Source of the DNA: Vaginella massiliensis | Lineage (GTDB): Bacteria > Bacteroidota > Bacteroidia > Flavobacteriales > Weeksellaceae | NCBI RefSeq assembly: GCF_900089075.1 | Contig: NZ_LT593745.1 | Location: 1-64,000 of the forward strand | DNA length: 64,000 nucleotides | Direction: 5' to 3' | In this document: one piece after another, positions 18,848-29,236 of the stretch | How positions within the stretch are numbered: the stretch's first letter is position 1 | Layout of the letters: every line of letters starts with the position of its first letter | Position numbers and translations under genes: made by a program | Notes under the pieces: generated by a model | Database searches by the model: none | Seen by the model: only the letters and a program-made list of their open reading frames with translations | What the model was told of the DNA's origin: nothing

Positions 18848-19819
18848 TTATCGCCAATCTGGATTCAATGGATTTGCCAAATCTACCCCAAGACTGAACA
18901 AAAATCCTTGCTTTCGTCCATCGACCTGAAAATCTGACAAGCCAATATCATAGGACATTCCTGCTCGTATTGCACCGATTTTCACTTTTACGACTGGAGA
19001 AATAAACAACGGATCTTTATAATCTTTAGACATCCCTTGTTTGTAAGACACCCCAACATCGACCCCTTGTTCTTGATCACCAAAACCGAGGTGGGCGATC
19101 AGATTCGCATCCAATCCGCTGTATCGATTGGCATTGGTACTGTACACCAGAGAGGGTTGCAGTTTTATACCCTCGGTCAAATACCAATCAAAACCAAGAT
19201 TCAAATAATAAGTTGTGGGCAAAGGTTCGAAATTGTTGATATAATAAAAATTGTTATCAATTGGAATGTCGAGCACCGAAACTCCACCAAAAAAGTTAGC
19301 ATATTTGAAAGACACGCCCAGATTCATCATCCACGAATTGAAGCGATCTTCATTCAGCAAAGGGTCATTTGGATCGTTTACAATAATATCAGATAAATCG
19401 AAGGATTGGGAAAAACGACTTGTTCCGACTCCAAAAGAAACCACATCCTGCTCTTGGTCATAACCTCTGCCGTCTTGTATCGGAATATGATAAGCCGCTG
19501 TGAGATTGAATCCGCTCATTTTCGAAGCTCCATTTCGATCATTGAAAAAATAGGTTCCGACTGCCAATCGATCGATAACCGTTGCGTGGGCGCTCAAAGT
19601 TTGGGTTTTCGGACTGTTTGGTAAATCGTCCCATTGGTTGCGGTTGCTGGCATTGATGCTGATGTACTCTGGATTTTGACCGGCATGAGAGGGATTGATC
19701 AACATTTTATCGCTCACCAAATAATGATTGTAATAAGGCATCGTTTGCTGTGCAATCGACGTAATACTCAACAACCCAAAGGTTAATGACAGCAAAAAGA
19801 GTGTTTTCTTCATAAACAT
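18848..19819 (-). CDS. PorP/SprF-family type IX secretion membrane protein
   Basis: A 323-residue outer-membrane protein of the PorP/SprF family. The signal peptide is clear (MKKTLFLLSLTFGLLSITSIAQQ). The mature N-terminus has the family signature PYYNHYLVSDKMLINPSHAG, then alternating barrel strands such as AYHIPIQDG and VSFKYANFFGGVSVLDIP, ending FLFSLGVDLANPLNPDWR. Family members anchor or help export proteins with type B type IX sorting tails. The gene directly upstream (19839-22922) encodes such a protein, 19 bases away, so the two are a matched export pair in one operon. An ATG two codons downstream (19813) is an equally good start. Confidence 0.9.
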   Translation of the reverse strand: MFMKKTLFLLSLTFGLLSITSIAQQTMPYYNHYLVSDKMLINPSHAGQNPEYISINASNRNQWDDLPNSPKTQTLSAHATVIDRLAVGTYFFNDRNGASKMSGFNLTAAYHIPIQDGRGYDQEQDVVSFGVGTSRFSQSFDLSDIIVNDPNDPLLNEDRFNSWMMNLGVSFKYANFFGGVSVLDIPIDNNFYYINNFEPLPTTYYLNLGFDWYLTEGIKLQPSLVYSTNANRYSGLDANLIAHLGFGDQEQGVDVGVSYKQGMSKDYKDPLFISPVVKVKIGAIRAGMSYDIGLSDFQVDGRKQGFLFSLGVDLANPLNPDWR

Positions 19820-19838
19820 TTTTAACGAAGCTAAAATA

Positions 19839-22800
19839 CTATTTATTTTTAACTGTAATATTACCTGAATACTTAATATTTATTTCGATCATGTTATCAT
19901 TTGATGTTGGATAATCAATCGAGTACCAATAATCTCCAGAAGGCAAAGAACTTCCGTTTTGTTTTCCGTCCCAAAAAAGCACATCATCGATTCCTTCTTT
20001 TTTCAAAATACTTTTTCCATAACGGTCAAACACCTGAAAACGAATCACTTTATCATTTACAAAATGCCCAATCGGTTGCCATACATCGTTGCGTCCGTCG
20101 CCGTTTGGTGAAATAAAATTGGGCAGATTCAATACATAAATATTCGAAACCGAAACGCCTCCACAACCGTTTTCTCTTACCCAAACGGTATAGTTCATGC
20201 CTTTTTGAATATTGCGAAACGTATTGCTAGATTGCCAATGCTCGCCATCCAACGAATACTCCAATTTTCCGCCATTGCCTTCGGCTACCACAGTCAGGTT
20301 TCCATTTTCGATGCTTATCGATTTTATTTTAGGTTCTGGATAAGTTTCGATTGTGAAATGATACGGATTCGATTTACAACCGCTTGCATTTTCTGCATAT
20401 AAAGTATATCGGTCGGCTGGCAATTCGAATGCGCCGTTTTCTGGATCTATACGCACTCCAGCATCATCTTCTACGTAATAGGTAAAACTCGAATCCAAAT
20501 CAGACAAATCGATGGTCAACAATTCACCAGCACAAACTTTAGGTAAATCGTCCAACGCCACAGTTGGCAAATCTACTTTGGTATAAGGCATGTACAAGGT
20601 TATGCTCCCACATTCTGCTGCTCGAGAAATTTCGAAAGCGATTTTTCCATTGTTCGCTGTCATTTCTTGGGCAATTTGCATCGCTGTTTTACTAAACTCA
20701 ACATCCGGATGTTGCGTTTTGATATAGTCTAACCGTTCTTGTACCCAAGTTTCGGGTAGTTCGCCCTCACAAAATGTAATTGAATTTTGGTCTAAATATA
20801 GTTGAGTATTGGTAACCTCATCTGTGAATTGTGCAGCTTGTTTTATGGTAAATTCGCCCCCAATTTTACAAGTTGCATCGTTTGGATTTCTGATTTCGAT
20901 CGGAATGCGAATTTCATCAGAACTAGAGAAATCTAAGGTTAAAACTTGTTTCGGAATAATGAATTCCTGTTTGTTGATATAAATTGTATAATTCAATACA
21001 TTTTCCTCAATTTTCTCTTTCAGCCATTGGCTTGTTACCTCAAATTGGTTATCGCAACTGGCAATTTGGTCTGAAATCGCTATTTCAAAACCTGGTTTGT
21101 TCACCGAAATGATTTCAACCAGAACCTCATCCGACCAACATTTTTCGCCTGATTTTCGTACTTTAAAACGGATGGTTATTTCAGTATTCGGATTGACCGT
21201 TACAACAGGATTATCGATAAAAACATATTCATGATTCGCTTCGAAGATTGTATCCAAATGATTTTTCAAATCGCTTTCTGAAACATCAAATTCTTCTTCA
21301 GCAGCCAAACAAGTGGATTTCAATGGATTGATAATAGTTGGGATTACGACACTGCTCTCTACTAAGTCGAAAGTGAGGTTTACAGTGGTATTACAATATC
21401 CATCCAATTCGCCAACGACTTGTAATGTTCCTTGCTTTTTGGTCTGAATATACGCCAACAATCCGCTTTCTTCGATTTTTTTATCAGCATCGTCAAAAAA
21501 CGTCAAAGTCGCTGTAGTTCCATCCAATATTGTTTCTATGGCTTGGTCTACATCACTTTGTGTCAACTCATTCAAACATTCTTGATGTAGTTTTGCCGAA
21601 ACAAGCGCAATCGGATCGGTTTTGTTTACCGTAAACGTTTTACTTTCACTTTCGCAACTTTCATCTTTATTTACCATTTTCACTTGGAAAATGAAAGTCG
21701 GATTTGCTCCAAAATTTATCGGTTGCCCTGCGTTATATCCAGTAAGTTTTACCTGATATAGAGATGTATCTACCTTCAACAACTCTTCCAACTGCGTCAT
21801 AGTCATTGCATCGCCTTCGCATTTATCAGCTTGAAATTTAGCCTCATCATCAAATTTCGGAATTGAATTCTCTAATTTTAAAGGAATCCAATCAGATTCG
21901 GCCGTACAAAATGTAGAAGAGCCTTTGTAGCGCAATTTCAACTTTACTTCACTTGGATTTGGAACATCGAAAGGTGTCGTCAAATCAATATTCCTTTCTC
22001 CATTGCCATCGTTGTAGGTCGCTTTTAAAATTTCAAAATTATCGAAATCTATATCAGTCAATACTGCAGCAAGAAATTGATTTTTATCGAAAGGCACCTT
22101 GGCTTTACAAGCTGTCAAAGTAGCATTGGGTTTCAGCTTATCATCGAATTCATAGCGAGGTGTAAACGTAAAATGCAAGTGGTATAAGTATTTCACAACG
22201 TCGTTATCGTCGCGTACAAATGCATACAAGGTTTGAGCGGTGGTCACCTCTGGTTCGGTATATTCGGTTGACTGATCGAAATCGGTAAAAATTTTGATGT
22301 TCTCGAAATTCGTTTCATCTTTGATCTGTTCGATGATCGTTGCGATCGAATACGGATCACCTTCACAATGAGTATTGTAAGTGATTTCTTTTTCTACAGC
22401 AGCATGTATTCTAATACTAAATGGATCTTGATCACTATTACCATAGACCGCAATTACAATGGTTTCACCTTTGCGCAACAATTCATCACCCATAAAAGCT
22501 TTTGCATAGCCGTTTCCATTATTATAAGTTTCACACCCATCAGATTCACCTTCCCTTAAACCTATTTTTTTCGACTCATCATGCTCTACGCTTCTATCCG
22601 CTGTTATCGTACTCGTTCCGTAAAAGACAGATTCTGGAGGTTCATCAACTTCTAACTTCCAAAGAATAAATTTAAAATCCGTTTTATCCGACTCTAAATC
22701 AAATGCAAAAGTCATATCAAAACCCGCTTTGAAAGAAAAATATTTATAAAATTTTGTTGGACCAAAACTACATGATGAAGCTGCCTGATAAGAAACTGTA

Positions 22801-22922
22801 TATTGATCTAGTTGCAAATTGTTGAACTCAAAACCATTTTCCAGATGATGAATCGTAGGTTGATTTTGCCCAAAGGTACATATAGACCAAAAAAACATCC
22901 ACCACAATAAAAATCTTCTCAT
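19839..22922 (-). CDS. large adhesin-like protein with type B type IX secretion tail
   Basis: A 1027-residue exported protein. The signal peptide is at about 1-18 (LLWWMFFWSICTFGQNQ). The body is made of repeated acidic beta modules with paired Cys and the recurring pattern C(x)n...L...L, for example around KCEGDAMTMTQLEELLKVDT and HQECLNELTQSDVDQAIETI. The C-terminus, from LNLPNFISPNGDGRNDVWQP to YSGNITVKNK, is the gliding motility-associated C-terminal domain (type B sorting signal). It would be secreted through the type IX system and held at the surface with help from the adjacent PorP/SprF protein. Ligand unknown; probably adhesion or motility. Confidence 0.88.
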   Translation of the reverse strand: MRRFLLWWMFFWSICTFGQNQPTIHHLENGFEFNNLQLDQYTVSYQAASSCSFGPTKFYKYFSFKAGFDMTFAFDLESDKTDFKFILWKLEVDEPPESVFYGTSTITADRSVEHDESKKIGLREGESDGCETYNNGNGYAKAFMGDELLRKGETIVIAVYGNSDQDPFSIRIHAAVEKEITYNTHCEGDPYSIATIIEQIKDETNFENIKIFTDFDQSTEYTEPEVTTAQTLYAFVRDDNDVVKYLYHLHFTFTPRYEFDDKLKPNATLTACKAKVPFDKNQFLAAVLTDIDFDNFEILKATYNDGNGERNIDLTTPFDVPNPSEVKLKLRYKGSSTFCTAESDWIPLKLENSIPKFDDEAKFQADKCEGDAMTMTQLEELLKVDTSLYQVKLTGYNAGQPINFGANPTFIFQVKMVNKDESCESESKTFTVNKTDPIALVSAKLHQECLNELTQSDVDQAIETILDGTTATLTFFDDADKKIEESGLLAYIQTKKQGTLQVVGELDGYCNTTVNLTFDLVESSVVIPTIINPLKSTCLAAEEEFDVSESDLKNHLDTIFEANHEYVFIDNPVVTVNPNTEITIRFKVRKSGEKCWSDEVLVEIISVNKPGFEIAISDQIASCDNQFEVTSQWLKEKIEENVLNYTIYINKQEFIIPKQVLTLDFSSSDEIRIPIEIRNPNDATCKIGGEFTIKQAAQFTDEVTNTQLYLDQNSITFCEGELPETWVQERLDYIKTQHPDVEFSKTAMQIAQEMTANNGKIAFEISRAAECGSITLYMPYTKVDLPTVALDDLPKVCAGELLTIDLSDLDSSFTYYVEDDAGVRIDPENGAFELPADRYTLYAENASGCKSNPYHFTIETYPEPKIKSISIENGNLTVVAEGNGGKLEYSLDGEHWQSSNTFRNIQKGMNYTVWVRENGCGGVSVSNIYVLNLPNFISPNGDGRNDVWQPIGHFVNDKVIRFQVFDRYGKSILKKEGIDDVLFWDGKQNGSSLPSGDYWYSIDYPTSNDNMIEINIKYSGNITVKNK

Positions 22923-23013
22923 ATATTAAGTCTAAAATGAAAAATAGATAACGTAAATTTTACAATAATATTCTATTCTTCCAAAGAAAACCAAACATTT
23001 TGTTGGAATCAAT

Positions 23014-23021
23014 TATCTTTG
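23014..23021 (+). promoter_or_regulatory. -7 element of the prfC promoter
   Basis: TATCTTTG matches TAnnTTTG and ends 24 bases before the prfC ATG. No TTG lies at the expected distance upstream, so only the -7 half is supported. Confidence 0.5.
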
Positions 23022-23045
23022 CAATCTGTAATTTTCAAGAACAAA

Positions 23046-24635
23046 ATGGCGTCATTAGAACAAGAAATAAAAAAGCGTAAAACGTTTGGCATCATCGCCC
23101 ACCCCGATGCGGGAAAAACGACACTCACCGAGAAACTCCTTCTTTTTGGTGGAGCGATACAAGAAGCCGGAGCCGTTAAAAGCAACAAAATAAAAAAAGG
23201 AGCGACCTCCGATTTTATGGAAATCGAGCGTCAGCGTGGAATTTCGGTAGCAACTTCGGTTTTAGCATTCGAATACAAAGGCAAGAAAATCAACATCCTC
23301 GACACGCCAGGCCACAAAGACTTTGCAGAGGATACGTATAGAACGCTCACCGCTGTAGATTCGGCAATTGTGGTGATCGATGTGGCAAAAGGAGTCGAAG
23401 AGCAAACCATAAAACTGGTAGAAGTTTGCCGTATGCGCAATATTCCATTGCTGGTTTTCATCAACAAAATGGACCGCGAGGGGAAAGATGCTTTTGATTT
23501 GATGGACGAAGTAGAACAAAATCTCGGTCTGAGGGTGACACCACTTTCTTGGCCCATTGGTATTGGTGCAACCTTCAAAGGGATTTATAACATTTGGGAG
23601 AAAAACATCAACTTGTTTTCTGGCGACAACAAACAAAAAATTGCAGATTCTATCCAAATCGACGATCTGAATTCACCCGAATTGGAAGAAATCATCGGGG
23701 AATCGTATGCCGAAAACCTACGCAACGAAATCGACCTCATCGATGGAGTTTATCCAGCATTCGACCATGAAGCGTACATGAATGGCGAGTTGCAACCGGT
23801 GTTTTTTGGTTCGGCGCTAAATAATTTTGGTGTTCGAGAGTTGCTCGATGCTTTCGTCGAAATCGCGCCAATGCCGCAACCCAAAGAAACAGATGTGCGA
23901 GAGGTAGACCCATTCGAAAATAAATTTTCTGGATTTGTATTCAAAATACACGCGAACATGGATCCCAAACATCGAGACCGTCTCGCTTTCGTGAAAATTG
24001 TTTCTGGGAAATTCGAACGCAACAAAAATTACTTGCACGTTCGCCTGGGCAAAAGTATGAAATTTGCTTCACCCAACGCATTCTTTGCAGACAAAAAAGA
24101 AATTGTAGACGAATCGTTTGCTGGCGATATTGTAGGTTTGCACGATACTGGAAATTTCAGAATAGGCGACACTCTTACCGAAGGAGAAAAATTCAATTTC
24201 AAAGGCGTTCCGTCTTTCTCACCAGAACATTTCCGCTACATCAACAACGCCGATCCAATGAAAGCAAAACAACTCGAAAAGGGAATCGATCAGTTGATGG
24301 ACGAAGGAGTAGCTCAATTATTCACCTTAGAGATGAACAATCGTAAAGTAATCGGAACGGTGGGCGCTTTGCAATACGAAGTTATCCAATACCGATTAGA
24401 GCACGAATATGGAGCCAAAGCCAGCTATGAACCTTTTGCTGTACACAAGGCATGTTGGGTAGAAGTGGACAACGAAAAGTCGGAAGAATTTTTGGATTTC
24501 AAACGGGTGAAACAACGTTATTTGGCACGCGATAAATACGATCAGTTGGTATTTTTGGCAGATTCGGCTTTTACCATTCAGATGACACGAGAAAAATATC
24601 CGTCAGTCAAATTGCATTTTGTAAGTGAATTCTAA
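23046..24635 (+). CDS. prfC: peptide chain release factor 3
   Basis: A 529-residue translational GTPase that recycles RF1 and RF2 after termination. GTPase motifs: P-loop AHPDAGKTT (about 14-22), switch region [12 protein letters not shown]3 DTPGHKDF and G4 NKMD. EF-Tu-like domain 2 and the RF3 C-terminal domain follow ([20 protein letters not shown]). The ATG at 23046 ([16 protein letters not shown]) is chosen because family members start here. An in-frame TTG at 23019 would put the -7 promoter element inside the coding region and is rejected. Ordinary housekeeping gene. Confidence 0.97.
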   Translation: MASLEQEIKKRKTFGIIAHPDAGKTTLTEKLLLFGGAIQEAGAVKSNKIKKGATSDFMEIERQRGISVATSVLAFEYKGKKINILDTPGHKDFAEDTYRTLTAVDSAIVVIDVAKGVEEQTIKLVEVCRMRNIPLLVFINKMDREGKDAFDLMDEVEQNLGLRVTPLSWPIGIGATFKGIYNIWEKNINLFSGDNKQKIADSIQIDDLNSPELEEIIGESYAENLRNEIDLIDGVYPAFDHEAYMNGELQPVFFGSALNNFGVRELLDAFVEIAPMPQPKETDVREVDPFENKFSGFVFKIHANMDPKHRDRLAFVKIVSGKFERNKNYLHVRLGKSMKFASPNAFFADKKEIVDESFAGDIVGLHDTGNFRIGDTLTEGEKFNFKGVPSFSPEHFRYINNADPMKAKQLEKGIDQLMDEGVAQLFTLEMNNRKVIGTVGALQYEVIQYRLEHEYGAKASYEPFAVHKACWVEVDNEKSEEFLDFKRVKQRYLARDKYDQLVFLADSAFTIQMTREKYPSVKLHFVSEF

Positions 24636-24686
24636 TTTGGATTTTTGGGTTCGGATGATCCACTTCCATTAATAAAATAATACCAC

Positions 24687-25424
24687 ATGAAAAAAATAAT
24701 CTTACCGATACTTTTGGCAAACAGCCTTTTCTTTACCGGATGCGCCGAGATGCAAACCATCGCCAACCAATTACCAAACGTATATGGAACCTCGGGGACG
24801 AATGTTGGCGGACTCAGCCAAACGACCATTGCTGCTGGATTGAAGGAAGCCTTGCATTTGGGAGTAGATCAAGGTATCGCAAAACTCGGACAAACCAATG
24901 GTTTTTACAATTCGCCACTTGCCAAAATTCTACTTCCCAAAGAATTGCAAGGAGTAGAACGCAGTTTGCGCAATTTAGGACTTGGCAGCCTTGTAGAGGA
25001 AGGTTTGAAATTATTGAATCGTGCCGCAGAAGACGCTGTACTCGAGGCGAAACCGATTTTTGTAAACGCCATTACGGGGATGACCATTCAAGATGCTGGC
25101 GGAATCCTTTTGGGTGGACAAAATGCGGCGACAAATTACCTTCAATCCAAAACGTCTCCTCAACTTTTCAGTGCTTTTCAACCGAAAGTACAGCATTCTT
25201 TAGAGAAAGTTGGAGCCCATCGCGTTTGGGAAAACATCATCACCAAATACAATACGATATCGACCAACAAAATAAATCCGGACCTTACTGCTTATGTTAC
25301 CGAGCAGGCAATCACTGGTGTTTTTAGAATGGTTGCAGAAAAAGAAGCTGGAATCAGAGGCAATATTTCGCAACGCACTACTCCACTGCTCCAACAAGTT
25401 TTTGCATTACAAGATAATCGATAA
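24687..25424 (+). CDS. DUF4197 lipoprotein
   Basis: A 245-residue lipoprotein: signal peptide with lipobox (LFFTGC, Cys about 19), then a helical domain of the DUF4197 family. Recognisable stretches are LSQTTIAAGLKEALHLGVDQ near the start, NRAAEDAVLEAKPIFVNAI in the middle and YVTEQAITGVFRMVAEKE near the end. Family members are found across Bacteroidota and Proteobacteria and have no established function. It follows prfC by 51 bases and may be read from the same promoter. A hairpin terminator follows directly. Confidence 0.88.
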   Translation: MKKIILPILLANSLFFTGCAEMQTIANQLPNVYGTSGTNVGGLSQTTIAAGLKEALHLGVDQGIAKLGQTNGFYNSPLAKILLPKELQGVERSLRNLGLGSLVEEGLKLLNRAAEDAVLEAKPIFVNAITGMTIQDAGGILLGGQNAATNYLQSKTSPQLFSAFQPKVQHSLEKVGAHRVWENIITKYNTISTNKINPDLTAYVTEQAITGVFRMVAEKEAGIRGNISQRTTPLLQQVFALQDNR

Positions 25425-25425
25425 G

Positions 25426-25455
25426 AAAAAAGGCTTCAAAATAGAAGCCTTTTTT
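25426..25455. terminator. bidirectional terminator
   Basis: Stem AAAAAAGGCTTC/GAAGCCTTTTTT with a six-base loop, T runs on both strands. It ends the DUF4197 gene on the plus strand; its right arm abuts the stop codon of the convergent gene at 25455. Confidence 0.88.
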
Positions 25456-26159
25456 TATCGTTTGATGATAACTTTATAATAATCGTTGATTTCATCTACG
25501 CAAACCAACTCCATCAAATCGGCATTTGGCGCAAATCTTTCTTTGATATGAGCAAATGCTTTTTCGACATCCAAACTCGGGTCGATGTTGATACCCGAAA
25601 AGCGGATGTTTTTCATATACACATAAAACTCGTAGTCGAAGTTTTCTTCGCCCAAATAAGTGTTGGCAACTTTCCCTTTCCATTTGATGTCGTAGGTTGC
25701 TAAATCTTCTGCATCAAAAGGTTTCAGAAAAGAAATATCGTGATTTGCACACGTATCATTGCCCAACATCGAAATACCAAATGCAAGCTCTTCTGGTTTT
25801 GCCAAATCTACCGGAAGTGGATCGACCAAAAACTCACGCATAGGCAATCGGTTGAAATCCAACTCGTGAGTGATATGGTTGAGATCTATTCCTTTATTTT
25901 TCCAATAGGTGCTCGACATGATGCACTGATTGTAATTGAACCAAAGCGATTTTTCGCTCTCTTGCTCAGACGGTTCATCAATCAGATTTACATCGTCAAA
26001 ATATTCTTCTTCTTCGTCGTAATTATCAGACTCCAAATGCAAATCCATCCACAACTTCAATTGGCTGTCCAATCGCATACTCCAATTGAAATAGACAACC
26101 TTGTGTCCGTTGGGAAAAGGGCTGTTGGTAAAATATATTCTATTGTTTTCTTTGCTCAT
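25455..26159 (-). CDS. conserved hypothetical cytoplasmic protein
   Basis: A 234-residue protein I do not recognise. There is no signal peptide or membrane segment, so it is probably cytoplasmic. An acidic patch (SDNYDEEEEYFDD) lies in the first third and a mixed alpha/beta C-terminus (VEKAFAHIKERFAPNADLME) at the end. The start is placed at the ATG at 26159 (MSKENNRIYF); a longer frame from a TTG at 26207 exists but has no support. Single gene between convergent and tandem neighbours with no functional hint. Confidence 0.75.
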   Translation of the reverse strand: MSKENNRIYFTNSPFPNGHKVVYFNWSMRLDSQLKLWMDLHLESDNYDEEEEYFDDVNLIDEPSEQESEKSLWFNYNQCIMSSTYWKNKGIDLNHITHELDFNRLPMREFLVDPLPVDLAKPEELAFGISMLGNDTCANHDISFLKPFDAEDLATYDIKWKGKVANTYLGEENFDYEFYVYMKNIRFSGINIDPSLDVEKAFAHIKERFAPNADLMELVCVDEINDYYKVIIKR

Positions 26160-26383
26160 ATAGTGGTTTTGATTAGCTAAAAAGGCAATCAATCTTCTCG
26201 ATTGCAATACGAGTCAAATTTAAAAGAAAAAGGCAAAACGACTGTAGTTTTTATAAAATTTCTTTTGGAAGTTTTCAATGATTTAATTTTGAATTCATTT
26301 AATTAAAACTTGATCAACACAAACCTACCATTTTTTGACACCTGAAATTACAATTTTCGTTCGAATGATGCACGTTTATGAAA

Positions 26384-26416
26384 AAAACGGAACTAAAAAA
26401 CTTTCTGCTCCGTTTT
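26384..26416. terminator. terminator after the S9 peptidase gene
   Basis: Stem AAAACGGA/TCCGTTTT with a 17-base loop between 26384 and 26416. T runs are present on both sides; on the minus strand it ends the S9 peptidase transcript. Confidence 0.65.
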
Positions 26417-26436
26417 CATTATCAAACTGATTTTTT

Positions 26437-28314
26437 TTATAAAGTTTCTTCCAACCATTTGTAGAATTCTTTATGCCAGATGAGAGAATTCTGCGCTTTG
26501 AGCACCCAATGGTTTTCGTCAGGAAAATAAATGAAACGGCTTTTGATTCCTTTCAATTGCAAAACCTGAAACGCTTCTTGCCCTTGCCCCATCGGCACTC
26601 GGTAATCATTTCCTCCAACAAAAATCAGCATTGGAGTATTCCATTTGTTCACCATTTCAGCTGCACTTGGGTCGAATTTGGTGTAGGTTTTTTGGGCGGC
26701 TTTGTTGTCCATTTCCCACCAAGCACCACCGGCGTCCCAATTGGTAAAGAACAATTCTTCGGTGTTGCCGTACATCGATTTCAGGTTGAAAACACCGTTG
26801 TGCGAAATGAAAGTTTTGAATCTTCCCTCATGAATTCCTGCCAAATAAAACACCGAATATCCGCCGTAACTCGCTCCGATAGCTCCCAAGCGATTTTCGT
26901 CTACATAAGCCTCTTTTGCGATGTCGTCTATCGCTGCTAAATAATCTTGCATCACTTGTCCGCCCCAATCTTTAGAGATTTGCTCGTTCCACTCAACGCC
27001 GTGCCCTGGCATTCCGCGACGATTAGGCGCAACCACAATATAGCCGTTTGCCGCCATCAACTGAAAATTCCATCGTGTAGAATAAAATTGAGATAAAGCC
27101 GATTGTGGTCCTCCTTGGCAATACAACAGAGCAGGATATTTTTTGTTTTTATCGAAGTTGGGTGGATAGATTACCCAAACGACCATGTCTTTTCCGTCTG
27201 TGGTTTTTACGATTCTTTTTTCGATGTTCGACTTCTCGATCGAATTGTATAAGGCTGCATTTTCGTTGGTCAATTGTTTGAGTTTTCCGTTTTTTAGGTC
27301 TACTGCAAACAATTCTGCCGCATGATTCATATCGGTACGAGTGACAATTGCCGTGTTGCCCACGATTTCGTTTACGGATGCTATATCGAATTGCCCATCG
27401 GTAATTTGGTTGACGATGGGAAGGTTTTTGGTTTTGAAATTCACTCCAACTTCAAATAATTGAACGGTTCCACCAACCGGAGCATTGAAATAGATTTTTG
27501 TTCCGTCTTCGCTCCATTTGTATCCCAAAACTGTTCCGTCCCAATGTTTGGTAAGATTCAGTTCGACAGCTCCAGAGCGGACAATCAAATCATTTTTATC
27601 TGCTTCATAACCGTCACGAGCCATCGACAAGAAGGCAAAATCACCTTTGGTAGAAAAACCTGGTGCGGTATCATAGCCCATTTTTCCTTCGGTAAGATTT
27701 CTTGTTTGTTGGGTTGCTACATCGTATTCGTAGATGTCGGTATTAGTGCTAAGGGCATAATCTGTTCCGAATTTCTTTTTAGACACATAGATTACTTTTT
27801 TGCCATCGGGTGACCAAATCGACTCGGATACGCTGAAGGGTTCGTCTTGCAAAATGTCTATTTTTTGTCCGTTTTTCGAGACGAATGCGTGATCGAATTC
27901 TCCGTTATTCCAGGAGTCCCAATGACGATAATTGAGTTCGTTGTAAATCTGAACGTTGGATGCTTTATAAGCCGGATAATAATCTTCGCCAGAAACTTTC
28001 TGAAGTTTTACTTTCTCGGTTTCTAAACTATAATTTGTTTTTGCCGCAAGATTTTGGTCTGTAATCAAGCTTTTATAATCCGTTACCAAAACAGGTTTTC
28101 CACCAGCAATTGGCATTGCAAAATATTGCTTGTCGTCTTGTTGGGTTTCGATGTTGGGAGTGGCTACGCTATAAACAATTTGTTTTTTGTCTTTGGTAAG
28201 TCCGACCGAACTCACCTTTTTCACTTGCCAGAGTTTTTCTGGAGTCATTACATTTTGTGCCATAACAAACGAGGTCATACTGAATGTCCATAACAATACT
28301 GATTTCTTGAACAT
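26437..28314 (-). CDS. S9-family prolyl oligopeptidase-type peptidase (secreted)
   Basis: A 625-residue serine peptidase. A signal peptide covers about 1-19 (FSMTSFVMAQ). A beta-propeller domain occupies about 25-370, with repeated WSPDGKK-type blades. The alpha/beta-hydrolase domain is at about 385-625. The triad is visible: S482 in GASYGG, D570 in GGNDYRVP and H602 in DENHWV. The stretch YCQGGPQSALSQFYSTRWNF is the oxyanion region. Such enzymes trim dipeptides or acylated residues from short peptides in the periplasm. The gene stands alone with its own terminator. The exact specificity (DPP IV-like or acylaminoacyl) cannot be read off. Confidence 0.93.
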   Translation of the reverse strand: MFKKSVLLWTFSMTSFVMAQNVMTPEKLWQVKKVSSVGLTKDKKQIVYSVATPNIETQQDDKQYFAMPIAGGKPVLVTDYKSLITDQNLAAKTNYSLETEKVKLQKVSGEDYYPAYKASNVQIYNELNYRHWDSWNNGEFDHAFVSKNGQKIDILQDEPFSVSESIWSPDGKKVIYVSKKKFGTDYALSTNTDIYEYDVATQQTRNLTEGKMGYDTAPGFSTKGDFAFLSMARDGYEADKNDLIVRSGAVELNLTKHWDGTVLGYKWSEDGTKIYFNAPVGGTVQLFEVGVNFKTKNLPIVNQITDGQFDIASVNEIVGNTAIVTRTDMNHAAELFAVDLKNGKLKQLTNENAALYNSIEKSNIEKRIVKTTDGKDMVVWVIYPPNFDKNKKYPALLYCQGGPQSALSQFYSTRWNFQLMAANGYIVVAPNRRGMPGHGVEWNEQISKDWGGQVMQDYLAAIDDIAKEAYVDENRLGAIGASYGGYSVFYLAGIHEGRFKTFISHNGVFNLKSMYGNTEELFFTNWDAGGAWWEMDNKAAQKTYTKFDPSAAEMVNKWNTPMLIFVGGNDYRVPMGQGQEAFQVLQLKGIKSRFIYFPDENHWVLKAQNSLIWHKEFYKWLEETL

Positions 28315-28526
28315 GTTCCTTAATTTTTGCCCTAAAATACTAGTTATTTTTCAATCAGAGAAATCAACTGAGGCTCTCTTTTTTACCTCATCAAAAAAAA
28401 ATCAAATCAATTACTGAATGAGTTAAAGCAGCTCAACTGAAAAATTTTCGTGATTTTTTTGGGTAGAAAGCAAGGGCATTCGCTCATTAAAACTTTATAT
28501 TCGTAACATCAAAAACTTATTCGATA

Positions 28527-29165
28527 ATGAGCACAGATTTTTATAAAAAACTTTTAGACAATAATAAAAAATGGGTGGAAGAGAAATTGAAACTCGACAA
28601 AGATTTCTTCTCCAAACTGGCCAATGGTCAGCAACCACCAGTTATGTGGATTGGTTGTGCCGACAGTCGCGTGCCTGCAAACGAGATCATTGGTGCCCAA
28701 GCGGGCGAGGTTTTTGTTCACCGTAACATTGCCAATATGGTGGTGCATACCGATATGAATATGTTGTCTGTATTGGATTATGCCGTGAATGTGTTGCAAG
28801 TTTCACACATTATTGTTTGTGGGCATTATGGCTGTGGCGGTGTAAAAGCAGCGATGAGTAATCTTTCGGTAGGATTGATTGACAATTGGTTACGCCATAT
28901 AAAAGATGCATACCGATTCAATAAACGCGAATTGAATGAAATTGAGGATGAAGACGAACGATTTGATCGTTTTGTAGAAATCAATGTGAAAGAGCAAGTT
29001 TATAATCTCGCCAAAACTTTTATCGTGCAAAACGCCTGGAGAAACAACCAAGAATTGAATATTCACGGTTGGGTTTACGGGGTAGGTAATGGTGTGGTGA
29101 AAGATTTGGAAATCAGTATGGACAGTATTGATGATTTGTTTTCGGTTTATCAATATTTGAAATGA
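28527..29165 (+). CDS. can: beta-class carbonic anhydrase
   Basis: A 212-residue zinc enzyme that interconverts CO2 and bicarbonate. Zinc ligands and catalytic pair: C44, D46 and R48 in CADSRVP, and H100 and C103 in CGHYGCGG. The length and the C-terminal VYGVGNGVVKDLEI fit the Can type. No signal peptide, so cytoplasmic. In a capnophilic or microaerobic flavobacterium it would supply bicarbonate for carboxylases. It stands alone between a divergent peptidase gene and the convergent sdh operon. A TATATTCG at 28496 is a near match to the -7 element. Confidence 0.95.
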   Translation: MSTDFYKKLLDNNKKWVEEKLKLDKDFFSKLANGQQPPVMWIGCADSRVPANEIIGAQAGEVFVHRNIANMVVHTDMNMLSVLDYAVNVLQVSHIIVCGHYGCGGVKAAMSNLSVGLIDNWLRHIKDAYRFNKRELNEIEDEDERFDRFVEINVKEQVYNLAKTFIVQNAWRNNQELNIHGWVYGVGNGVVKDLEISMDSIDDLFSVYQYLK

Positions 29166-29184
29166 TTTTTAAAAAAATTTAAAC

Positions 29185-29216
29185 AAAAAAAAGAGAGCCG
29201 AAAGCTCTCTTTTTTA
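29185..29216. terminator. bidirectional terminator between can and sdhB
   Basis: Stem AAAAAGAGAGC/GCTCTCTTTTT with loop CGAAA and T runs on both strands, placed between two convergent genes. Confidence 0.9.
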
Positions 29217-29236
29217 TAATGATGGTACTAAATAAT

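Noticed and set aside
23019-23045. Upstream TTG start for prfC adding nine residues
   Set aside because: It overlaps a perfect -7 promoter element (23014-23021); the ATG at 23046 gives the family N-terminus.
24740-25327. 195-residue plus-strand ORF overlapping the DUF4197 gene
   Set aside because: Out-of-frame shadow rich in Arg, Cys and Trp; the DUF4197 frame has a lipoprotein signal and family motifs.
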